The notes under the pieces: model-generated
The model's input: the letters and a program-made list of their open reading frames with translations, nothing else
Database searches by the model: none
Told to the model about the DNA's origin: nothing
Source of the DNA: an uncultured Porphyromonadaceae bacterium
GTDB taxonomy: Bacteria; Bacteroidota; Bacteroidia; Bacteroidales; Muribaculaceae
Assembly: GCA_902494595.1 (NCBI GenBank)
Contig: CABUTY010000049.1
Span: 1-7,678, forward strand
DNA length: 7,678 bases
Direction: 5' to 3'
Position numbers and translations under genes: made by a program
Part shown: piece by piece, positions 1 through 5,048 of the stretch
Layout: each line of letters begins with the position of its first letter
Numbering within the stretch: position 1 is the first letter of the stretch

Positions 1-66
1 CTCCGGTCAAAAATATAGATTTCTCCGGTCAAAAATAAGGGTTTCTTCTGTCGGGGAGAAGGGTCA
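1..66. repeat. 22-bp tandem repeat array A, downstream of the 969-aa gene
   Basis: Three head-to-tail units with an exact 22-base period lie at 1-22, 23-44 and 45-66. The first two share CTCCGGTCAAAAATA, and the third is degenerate and runs into the stop codon of the 969-aa gene. The array matches 5058-5123 at a constant offset of 5,057 from base 7 onward. On the minus strand the first two units each contain TATTTTTG. The array is probably truncated by the window edge. It is not a CRISPR, because the units are contiguous with no unique spacers. Confidence 0.85.
45..61 (-). terminator. Weak terminator-like hairpin after the 969-aa gene
   Basis: On the minus strand, just after the TGA stop, CTTCT and AGAAG can pair (5 bp, 7-base loop). 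They are followed by AAACCC and a TTATTTTTG tract. The equivalent site after the peptidase gene (5102-5118) pairs CTCCT with AGGAG, a compensatory change that supports the stem. The stem is short and the T-tract is offset by about seven bases, so termination may be inefficient. Confidence 0.4.
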
Positions 67-2973
67 GAGGATTACCTTGGTTGTCTTGCCGTTGGCTACG
101 CGGATGTAGATGCCGTTGGCGGGGTTCTTAACCTCGACGCCCTGCAGGTTGAACCAGCGTGCGTCGCTGTCGGCGTCGACGTCATCAATGCCTGTCATGA
201 TGCTGAACTGGAATGTCTCTGTGTTCGACTGTTTGTCGGCGGTCTTGGCGTAGAACTCCAGTTTGCCCTCCTCTGTGCCGCTGAACGCGATGGGTGCGGA
301 GTAGAGGGTGAATCCATCTTCTCCGGCACGGGCTTTCACTTTGTTGACGGGAGACTCATCGGGGTCGTAGCCTTGGCCCTGAGTCTTTTTGTAGTAAATC
401 TGGGCACCGTCGGTGGCGGTGGTCAGGGTGATGGTCAGCGAGCCGCCGTTGGTGTTGTCGTAGCCACCGTACCAGAAACCGTCGTTGCCGGAGTATGCGT
501 AGCTGAGCGGGAAGTCACCGGTGCCGGAGGTGGAAATCTCGGGCACGGGTATCTCGCTATAGTATCCGGCCAGCGAACTGATGACTATTTCTGTGGAAAC
601 CTCACCGGCCTCGTAGGTCTTGAGGGTGGTGTTGTCGAAAGTCTTCGACCATGAAGCGGTTATTGTAGCCTTGCCGGGAGTGCGGACTATGATTTCCCCA
701 TTCTCATTTACGGTTATGGCATTATCGTTCGACGACTGATAGAGTATCTTGTTTTTCAGAGCCGCAGGCACATTCTGAAGCTCTGGAGCTGTGAAGTCGT
801 TGATGGGAGCCATAACTGTTCCGGCGCTCCACTGGCAGGTAGCCTGGATGAGGTCAGGCTCTACTTCGAAAATTTCGGAATCCGTGGTTGTTACAGCTTT
901 CCAGTTGTCGTTGCCGGCGAATGAAGCCATAAGATAAGACTCGCCCGTCTCAACAGCTTTGATATTCCATGTTCCGGCAGTCTCGTCAAAGAATATCTCA
1001 ACGGGAGTCACGCTCTCCTCATAGCAGGTAACCGTTATCGTTTTTGCCAAATCTTTGGGAAGATTCGTCTTTAACACGTCGGTATATGTGTCGCCCTGCT
1101 TCAACTTGGCGGGTATATTCTGGAATACCAGTGTGGCGGTAGCCTTATTGACATTCAGCGTATAGCTGAGAGACTTCTCTTTATAGTTGTCGGTAGCGGC
1201 CACGGTAGCGGTGATGAGGGTAGTACCGGCACCCTTTACGGTTACAAAGCCGTCATTGTCTACAACAGCCACAGTCTCGGCGGAGGAAGAGTAAGACACC
1301 TTGCCGTCGCTGTCGGTAATCATCTTGTTGGTGAAAGGCTCAGGATTTACGCTGTAATCTACACTTATCGGGCCTGCGTCGGCAAAGCTCATGATAGGCT
1401 CGGCAGGACCGGGGGCGATGGTAGAGTATAGAATTACAGACTTCATGTTGGATGTGTACGTATTGAATGTCACGCTCCGCGTTCCATATTCAGTTCCGGT
1501 ATTATTCAACGAACATAATATGGGATATGTGCCAAATTTTATGGTAGAAGCTGTATTACTCACATTAATGGCGGCTAATGCTTGTGCATTATTGTCAGCA
1601 AGCTTAAGGCTCTTTTCTGCAGAACCATCCAAATACTTGTCTCCAACCTTTAAGTACCATCCATTTGTCCCTGGTTCCAAAGTGAGGTACATTACCTCGG
1701 TATCGGTTATATCATAACTGTCCTTTAAGGATGTGGCTGCAAGTAAATCATTCGATAAGGGAATACCTTTGAAACCGCTACCTTTCACAGTATTAGACAT
1801 GACAAAAGGACCATACTGTGTTTTCCCATATGTGGTGGGAACAAGGAGAAGCACATATTTCCCATTGGTGCTAAGCTGGGAAGTCTTGGTGACTTTGTAA
1901 TACGTGTCTTGTCCCGGTTCTTTTATAGTGTATGCAGCTTCAGCTACTTCCGAGTTTTCAAGACCTTCTTTAATTGCAATGGCCTTGATGGTCATGGCTT
2001 CGTTGACTGTGATAGGAGCGACATACTCCGTGGATGATGCAGAGGGGTTTGTGCCGTCGGTAGTATAGTAGATGGTTGCACCCGCAGTAGATGTGGCAAT
2101 GCTTACCGTAGTACCGGCTTTTACCGCTCCGGAATCCGGGTTGAAGGTCGGCGTGGCAACAGGAGCTATTGTGTATGCAGCTTCAGCTATTTCTGAGTTT
2201 TCAAGTCCTTCTTTTACAGCTATGGCCTTGATAGTCATAGCCTTGTCAATAGCTATGGGAGCCGAGTATGCTGTGGATAATGCAGTAGGGGTTGTGCCGT
2301 CGGTGGTATAGTAGATGGTGGCACCTTCTGTGGAGGAGATAGATACTTTAGTGCCGGCTACTACCGCTCCGGCCGCCGGAGTGAAGGTCGGTGTGGAAAC
2401 TTTGGTTGCAGGCGCGTCTGTGTAATAAAGAGTAATGGATTTAACATATACTCTTTTTGTGGTAGAAGCAAGAGTGATTGATGTGACTTCTATCTGTTTG
2501 TCTGCAGGAATATCATAAGTAAAGGTTTCTGCCGTTGTGCCTTTGGATAGAGCATTTGTCGTGTATTTTACAGGTGTTGTCCCTGCTGCGCCGGACAAAG
2601 TTGCTTCGACAGTGCAATTAGCATCACTGCCATACTGATTGCAGACCAATACAATCTTTGTGATTTTCTTTTGAGCAGTTGCCGCTAAAGAGAAGGTCAG
2701 GCTTCCAGTGCCACCGCTTTTGCCTATACGGACTCCATACTTTTCAGCATAATAACTTGAAGTTACAGCTGTTATCTGTGATATATAACTTGCGGATGCG
2801 GCGTCAAATATTGTGGAAGGTTTGGTAGAGGTAGTTATGCCTTGCCCTGAATTTGACCCTGTCTTAAATGTGATAGGAATTTCCGCGGCATTCGCGTTGA
2901 TGCCGAGGACGAAGATGGCCATGATGGCGATGAACGTCTTCAGCATGAATGTTGGTTGTAGTTTTTGTTTCAT
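64..2973 (-). CDS. Secreted multi-domain surface protein with chitobiase C-terminal-like repeats, Ig-like domains and C-terminal tail
   Basis: This is a complete 969-aa protein. Residues 1-29 look like a signal peptide (K2/K4, hydrophobic core, ANA-AE cleavage site). Residues 31-188 are an unassigned beta-rich domain. Residues 192-269 and 272-350 are two near-identical repeats with the IYYTTDGTxP and MTIKAIAxKEGLENS motifs typical of the CHB_HEX_C_1 fold. Residues 355-520 form a YYKVTKTSQL...NGKYVLL module seen, from memory, in Bacteroidales exoproteins. Residues 528-608 resemble a Big_2 Ig-like domain (ETVAVVDNDGFVTVKGAGTTLITA). Residues 609-705 and about 710-800 are further Ig-like stretches, and 806-925 is a diverged chitobiase-C-like domain (QIYYKK). 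Residues 928-969 are the conserved tail, shared with the peptidase. No catalytic domain is visible, so adhesion or glycan binding at the cell surface is an inference. The start at 2973 is chosen for the signal peptide. There is no Shine-Dalgarno, and the upstream sequence is AT-rich as is usual in Bacteroidota. Confidence 0.88.
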   Translation of the reverse strand: MKQKLQPTFMLKTFIAIMAIFVLGINANAAEIPITFKTGSNSGQGITTSTKPSTIFDAASASYISQITAVTSSYYAEKYGVRIGKSGGTGSLTFSLAATAQKKITKIVLVCNQYGSDANCTVEATLSGAAGTTPVKYTTNALSKGTTAETFTYDIPADKQIEVTSITLASTTKRVYVKSITLYYTDAPATKVSTPTFTPAAGAVVAGTKVSISSTEGATIYYTTDGTTPTALSTAYSAPIAIDKAMTIKAIAVKEGLENSEIAEAAYTIAPVATPTFNPDSGAVKAGTTVSIATSTAGATIYYTTDGTNPSASSTEYVAPITVNEAMTIKAIAIKEGLENSEVAEAAYTIKEPGQDTYYKVTKTSQLSTNGKYVLLLVPTTYGKTQYGPFVMSNTVKGSGFKGIPLSNDLLAATSLKDSYDITDTEVMYLTLEPGTNGWYLKVGDKYLDGSAEKSLKLADNNAQALAAINVSNTASTIKFGTYPILCSLNNTGTEYGTRSVTFNTYTSNMKSVILYSTIAPGPAEPIMSFADAGPISVDYSVNPEPFTNKMITDSDGKVSYSSSAETVAVVDNDGFVTVKGAGTTLITATVAATDNYKEKSLSYTLNVNKATATLVFQNIPAKLKQGDTYTDVLKTNLPKDLAKTITVTCYEESVTPVEIFFDETAGTWNIKAVETGESYLMASFAGNDNWKAVTTTDSEIFEVEPDLIQATCQWSAGTVMAPINDFTAPELQNVPAALKNKILYQSSNDNAITVNENGEIIVRTPGKATITASWSKTFDNTTLKTYEAGEVSTEIVISSLAGYYSEIPVPEISTSGTGDFPLSYAYSGNDGFWYGGYDNTNGGSLTITLTTATDGAQIYYKKTQGQGYDPDESPVNKVKARAGEDGFTLYSAPIAFSGTEEGKLEFYAKTADKQSNTETFQFSIMTGIDDVDADSDARWFNLQGVEVKNPANGIYIRVANGKTTKVIL
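1924..2160 (-). repeat. Intragenic repeat unit 2 (chitobiase C-terminal-like domain)
   Basis: This encodes residues 272-350 of the 969-aa protein. It is a direct duplication of 2167-2400, with the end of the unit offset by 243 bases. Shared protein motifs are GATIYYTTDGT, MTIKAIA and KEGLENSE. One extra codon lies near SIATSTAG. Nucleotide similarity is high, so the duplication looks recent or maintained by gene conversion. Confidence 0.85.
2167..2400 (-). repeat. Intragenic repeat unit 1 (chitobiase C-terminal-like domain)
   Basis: This encodes residues 192-269 of the 969-aa protein and is the partner of 1924-2160. The two units are adjacent, separated by two codons, and give tandem beta-sandwich modules. 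Such arrays commonly change copy number in surface proteins. Confidence 0.85.
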
Positions 2974-3003
2974 ATCGTGTTGTTATTGATTGTCGTTATT
3001 TGT

Positions 3004-3015
3004 GCCGCGTGCGGC
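3004..3015. other. GC-rich hairpin in the leader of the 969-aa gene
   Basis: GCCGC and GCGGC form a compact hairpin. On the minus strand it lies about 30 bases before the ATG at 2973 and is preceded by five A residues. On the plus strand it is followed by TTTTT, so it would also read as a small terminator for leftover plus-strand transcription. No plus-strand gene ends here. A role in leader structure is possible but not shown. Confidence 0.4.
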
Positions 3016-3049
3016 TTTTTGTTGTCGCATTGACGGACCTACTGCAGTC

Positions 3050-3066
3050 AGGGCACTCTTTGCCCT
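3050..3066 (-). other. Stem-loop near the predicted 5' end of the 969-aa gene leader
   Basis: AGGGCA pairs with TGCCCT (6 bp) around a 5-base loop. It falls a few bases downstream of the start site predicted from the -7 box at 3080-3087, so it would sit at the very 5' end of the mRNA. Such a stem can stabilise the transcript. This is inference from position only. Confidence 0.35.
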
Positions 3067-3079
3067 ATACTTTCGGCGG

Positions 3080-3111
3080 CAAAATTACGGATTATTTCCT
3101 ATATACGGAAA
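3080..3111 (-). promoter_or_regulatory. Predicted Bacteroidota-type promoter of the 969-aa gene
   Basis: The minus strand reads TAATTTTG at 3087-3080, an exact match to the TAnnTTTG -7 consensus. About 20 bases upstream is TTTC, a weak version of the -33 TTTG. An inverted repeat, ATTTCC-N7-GGAAAT (3094-3112), occupies the spacer and the -33 region and could be an operator. Transcription would start near 3073, giving a leader of about 100 bases with two small hairpins. Confidence 0.55.
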
Positions 3112-3123
3112 TTTCCCCCTGAC

Positions 3124-3207
3124 TTTTTTCGACAGGAGAACGGGAGAACAGGAGAGTCAATAGGAATTACCCGACTCTCCCGTTCTCCCGTTCTCCTGTC
3201 GAAAAAA
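3124..3207. repeat. Long inverted repeat: 35-bp arms, 14-base loop
   Basis: Arms at 3124-3158 and 3173-3207 are reverse complements with a single mismatch (3150 against 3181). The arms are built from GGAGAACGGGAGAAC-type motifs and end outside in T6/A6. A canonical intrinsic terminator has its T-tract after the stem. Here the T-run precedes and the A-run follows on both strands, so this is not a standard terminator. Any transcript crossing it would form a very stable RNA hairpin. The right arm belongs to the same family as the 22-bp repeats and the segment at 5011-5048. Confidence 0.9.
3168..3205. repeat. 38-bp direct repeat, copy 1 (downstream side of TAC operon)
   Basis: The segment begins TACCCGACTCTCC and ends GTCGAAAAA. 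It matches 5011-5048 over 38 bases with three substitutions. The two copies bracket the three-gene operon at 3266-4822 at a spacing of 1,843 bases. It overlaps the right arm of the long inverted repeat. Confidence 0.85.
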
Positions 3208-3254
3208 AGACGTTCTCCTGTCGAAAAAAAGACGTGCTACTGTCGAAAGGGACT
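3189..3254. repeat. 22-bp tandem repeat array B
   Basis: Units at 3189-3210 and 3211-3232 are identical (CGTTCTCCTGTCGAAAAAAA plus GA). A third unit at 3233-3254 is degenerate. The period equals that of arrays A and C, but the A-tract is longer and the TATTTTTG motif of those arrays is absent. The array lies 12 bases past the stop of the SecB-like gene. On the minus strand it gives two T7 tracts, which could help end transcription of the operon although no good hairpin precedes them. Confidence 0.85.
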
Positions 3255-3265
3255 GTTAATCAGGG

Positions 3266-3685
3266 TCAGAGAGCGATGCGCAACGGTGTGGCTATGGTTT
3301 TGTTAAGGTTGCGCGGCGGCAGTAACATCTGCTGAAGGCGTGTCCCTTCAAGTTTGCACGACAAGATTCCTCGAGTAGCTCCGTACAGCAGGCTGCTGAA
3401 ATGTCGCACCGGCTCCACGGGCATCTCAAACGTATCTCCCTTGACAAATGAGCCGAACGACTCGGCATCCAGCTCGTAGGTAGCTCCCGTCTTTATCTTC
3501 ATCACCGGCTTCTCTTCAATAGAATACAGCACATCCAGCGTGCAGCTGAGCCGGCGTGTGGCCGCGTCTGCTCCGTAGCCGAACGAGGTTTTTATCTCCA
3601 TCCGACCCTCTTCCACATTGAGGTTGTCGTCGAAATAGGCGAACTCCAGTGTCCGCAGGTCCAGAAATTTATATGATATGTTCAT
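3266..3685 (-). CDS. SecB-like chaperone, third gene of a candidate toxin-antitoxin-chaperone operon
   Basis: This is a 139-aa protein with no signal peptide or membrane segment. The C-terminal half follows the SecB pattern: a beta-strand segment (MKIKTGATYEL, about 62-72), then VEPVRHFSSLLYGATRGIL (about 90-108), then LLPPRNL (121-127). The last two parallel PYARECITSMVSRGTF and LAPVNF of E. coli SecB. It is slightly shorter than E. coli SecB (155 aa) and lacks the acidic C-terminal tail. Its ATG overlaps the antitoxin stop in an ATGA junction, which indicates translational coupling. A stand-alone export SecB would not normally sit in such an operon, so a dedicated chaperone for the adjacent HTH antitoxin is the preferred reading. 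The SecB assignment rests on motif comparison by eye and is fairly good. The TAC role is inferred from context. Confidence 0.72.
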   Translation of the reverse strand: MNISYKFLDLRTLEFAYFDDNLNVEEGRMEIKTSFGYGADAATRRLSCTLDVLYSIEEKPVMKIKTGATYELDAESFGSFVKGDTFEMPVEPVRHFSSLLYGATRGILSCKLEGTRLQQMLLPPRNLNKTIATPLRIAL

Positions 3686-4215
3686 GCCATCTCTTTTTTT
3701 AGTTTTACCGATTCCATGCCTGTCGTGATAAAGGAATCGCGTCCCATGCGGGCTATGGATTTATATCCTTCCGGAATGCCGGGAATGAAAGAATCTTTGG
3801 GTATGACCACCTCGTCGACATGGCTTTCCTGATAGCTGATCTGGATCTCAACCTTAAGCTGCATCTCCGATAAATCGGCTTTTTTGCGTTTCGGCGCTAT
3901 CTCTCTGTCGATGATGTTTATGCCGAGTGCCTTTTCGATTTTGACGAGGGTTTTGAGCTCCATGTTTGATTTGCCGCGCATATACCTGCTCACTATAGAA
4001 GGATTTACATCCATCATCCCGGCAAGCTGAAGCTGGTTGATGCCGGCGCGGCGCATGGCGCGGCGCATCTGCATGGCGATGTTGAAGGCCGTGGTCAGAA
4101 AGTCGGCATCGGCTATTTCCCTGGCCTCTCGCCGCTTCACCCTCTCATGTTCGGGCCGTGCTATCGCCCGCAGTCTGGCGGCATCAACATGTGTTATCTC
4201 ATCATTCTTCTTCAT
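3682..4215 (-). CDS. XRE-type HTH antitoxin with C-terminal extension (candidate chaperone-addicted antitoxin)
   Basis: This is a 177-aa cytoplasmic protein. Residues 1-44 are charged and helical. Residues about 45-102 form a Cro/C1-type helix-turn-helix (RRAMRRAGINQLQLAGMMDVN, then IVSRYMRGKSNM, then LKTLVKIEKALGINI). Residues 103-177 extend well beyond the DNA-binding domain, with a basic patch (APKRKKAD) and hydrophobic strands (KVEIQISY, EVVIP). In known TAC systems the antitoxin's C-terminal extension is the chaperone-addiction segment bound by the SecB-like partner, which this one could be. The gene overlaps the toxin gene by 14 bases and the chaperone gene by 4. A good Shine-Dalgarno, GGAGGA, precedes the ATG at 4215 and supports that start. 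It probably represses its own operon through the palindrome at 4886-4907. Near the 3' end is an A7 run that could allow slippage into the chaperone frame. Confidence 0.78.
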   Translation of the reverse strand: MKKNDEITHVDAARLRAIARPEHERVKRREAREIADADFLTTAFNIAMQMRRAMRRAGINQLQLAGMMDVNPSIVSRYMRGKSNMELKTLVKIEKALGINIIDREIAPKRKKADLSEMQLKVEIQISYQESHVDEVVIPKDSFIPGIPEGYKSIARMGRDSFITTGMESVKLKKEMA

Positions 4216-4822
4216 GGTCTTCCTCCATATATCCGGCCAGTCCCTTATAGCTCACTATCCCTTCGGATGCGAGAAACCTGCTGACCGATTTCACCCGTTT
4301 CTCAAGCTCGGCATGGACTGTCGAGTCTTTGCCTTGACGGTCAAAGGCGGGACTGTCCTGGGTTGATTTCGTTATTTTTATAGCTCCGTAAATTATCAAG
4401 TCGCAGTTCGGCTCAATTTCCAAGGCATATATCCGTATCAGTGAATCGTTAAGACCATAGCATTTCAGTCTCAGATATTTCCCGGCATGCCTATTGCTGG
4501 TTTCATTCCTGTCATATGGGATGAATATGGCGTCAAGGCTTCGGCATCTGCCAACTGTGATGTCGTGGCAACAGTCCTTGATTGTTTTCTCAATTTTATA
4601 CGACTGTTGTTGAACCAGGTACATGTACAGATCTGTCTCGGTTTTGTCATATCCATAAGTATCAACAACCCAGTCGCTTATCCGGTCGGTGAAATGGCTG
4701 AAATAATTTCCGGTATATTGCTGATTTCTGAAATCCTTGAGTATGCAACGAAAAATATTCTCTTTGTCGCCACCATACCTTACGGCATATAAATTTGGTT
4801 CGGATACAGTTTCAATAATCAT
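4202..4822 (-). CDS. Putative toxin of the candidate TAC operon (divergent, RelE/HigB-like C-terminal core)
   Basis: This is a 206-aa protein with no signal peptide. I do not recognise it firmly. Residues 129-184 (IRIYALEIEPNCDLIIYGAIKITKS, then an AELEKRVKSVSRFL helix) have the strand-strand-lysine-helix layout seen at the C-terminal end of RelE/HigB/Gp49 toxins (RhxYxF...vxLLhGFxKKTxxxP). This would suggest an mRNA-cleaving toxin. About 90 N-terminal residues (LYAVRYGG, FRCILKDF, FSHFTDRISDWVVDTYG) have no match I can name. It is the first gene of the operon, upstream of the HTH and SecB-like genes, the usual toxin position in HigBA-type modules. GC content is visibly low: 25 of 60 bases at 4381-4440, against 43 of 60 at 6301-6360 in the peptidase gene, consistent with horizontal transfer. 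Start 4822 follows an A-rich leader with no Shine-Dalgarno. The toxin label rests mainly on context. Confidence 0.6.
   Translation of the reverse strand: MIIETVSEPNLYAVRYGGDKENIFRCILKDFRNQQYTGNYFSHFTDRISDWVVDTYGYDKTETDLYMYLVQQQSYKIEKTIKDCCHDITVGRCRSLDAIFIPYDRNETSNRHAGKYLRLKCYGLNDSLIRIYALEIEPNCDLIIYGAIKITKSTQDSPAFDRQGKDSTVHAELEKRVKSVSRFLASEGIVSYKGLAGYMEEDHEEE
4221..4226 (-). promoter_or_regulatory. Shine-Dalgarno of the HTH antitoxin inside the toxin gene
   Basis: The minus strand reads GGAGGA, five bases before the ATG at 4215. It is formed by the toxin codons Met199-Glu200-Glu201. It is the strongest Shine-Dalgarno in the window, where the other complete genes start without one. This may ensure that the antitoxin is made at a higher rate than the toxin. 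Confidence 0.65.
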
Positions 4823-4879
4823 TGCGAGGAGCTTTTTCTTATCATAACTTTGAATGCTGATTTATTATTGTGGCAATCC

Positions 4880-4887
4880 CAAAAATA
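4880..4887 (-). promoter_or_regulatory. Predicted -7 box of the TAC operon promoter
   Basis: The minus strand reads TATTTTTG, an exact TAnnTTTG match. It would start transcription near 4872 and give a leader of about 50 bases before the toxin ATG. No convincing TTTG is present at the -33 position. The palindrome at 4886-4907 occupies the spacer immediately upstream, which suits a repressible promoter. Confidence 0.5.
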
Positions 4888-4907
4888 ATTGACTTATAAG
4901 TCATTTA
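4886..4907. promoter_or_regulatory. Palindromic candidate operator for the HTH antitoxin
   Basis: Bases 4890-4903 (TGACTTATAAGTCA) are a perfect 14-bp palindrome. It extends to 22 bp at 4886-4907 with a single mismatched pair (4889/4904). It abuts the -7 box and lies about 65 bases upstream of the toxin start. HTH antitoxin dimers typically bind such palindromes to autorepress their operon. Assignment to this antitoxin is inferred from position and symmetry. Confidence 0.6.
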
Positions 4908-4994
4908 ACCCCACCTAACTCGCTGTGCCGACGGCTGGCGGCGTCGACCCAGCTCGTAAAGGTGGGGTTAACCATGTCTTGCCCCTCCGGGGCA
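4905..4994. repeat. REP-like composite palindromic element
   Basis: A perfect 12-bp inverted repeat, TTAACCCCACCT (4905-4916) and AGGTGGGGTTAA (4960-4971), encloses 43 GC-rich bases. Those bases contain smaller nested pairings (GCTG/CAGC at 4922-4925 and 4950-4953, CGACG/CGTCG at 4929-4933 and 4942-4946). A second hairpin, TGCCCC-TCC-GGGGCA, follows at 4980-4994. The whole folds as a multi-stem structure of the kind formed by REP/BIME or small non-autonomous elements. It contains no open reading frame. It separates the TAC promoter from the 22-bp array upstream. Confidence 0.6.
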
Positions 4995-5010
4995 GTTATT
5001 CCAAGAAGAG

Positions 5011-5048
5011 TACCCGACTCTCCTGTTCTCCCGTTCTCCCGTCAAAAA
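5011..5048. repeat. 38-bp direct repeat, copy 2 (upstream side of TAC operon)
   Basis: This matches 3168-3205 with three substitutions over 38 bases, in the same orientation. It consists of TACCCGACTCTCC, two GTTCTCCC-type units and GTCAAAAA. Unlike copy 1 it has no inverted partner arm, so it cannot form the long hairpin. Confidence 0.85.

Noticed and set aside
64..2973. Glycoside hydrolase, because of the chitobiase C-terminal-like repeats
   Set aside because: These repeats are accessory beta-sandwich domains. No catalytic TIM-barrel or other enzyme domain is visible in the 969 residues.
3124..3207. Ordinary intrinsic terminator for the TAC operon
   Set aside because: The T-tract lies before the stem and an A-tract after it in the direction of transcription, which is the wrong polarity. 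The stem is also far longer than usual.
4487..4792. Plus-strand open frame of 101 codons opposite the putative toxin, which could suggest an antisense small protein
   Set aside because: There is no ribosome binding site or promoter, and the translation mirrors the hydrophobic pattern of the sense gene. The sense frame fits the operon overlaps.
4905..4971. tRNA-like cloverleaf
   Set aside because: The outer stem is 12 bp, and there is no recognisable T-loop (TTCRA) or anticodon arm at the expected positions.
4905..4994. Integron attC site
   Set aside because: The arms do not match the RYYYAAC/GTTRRRY core sites, there is no integrase, and neighbouring genes are not arranged as cassettes.
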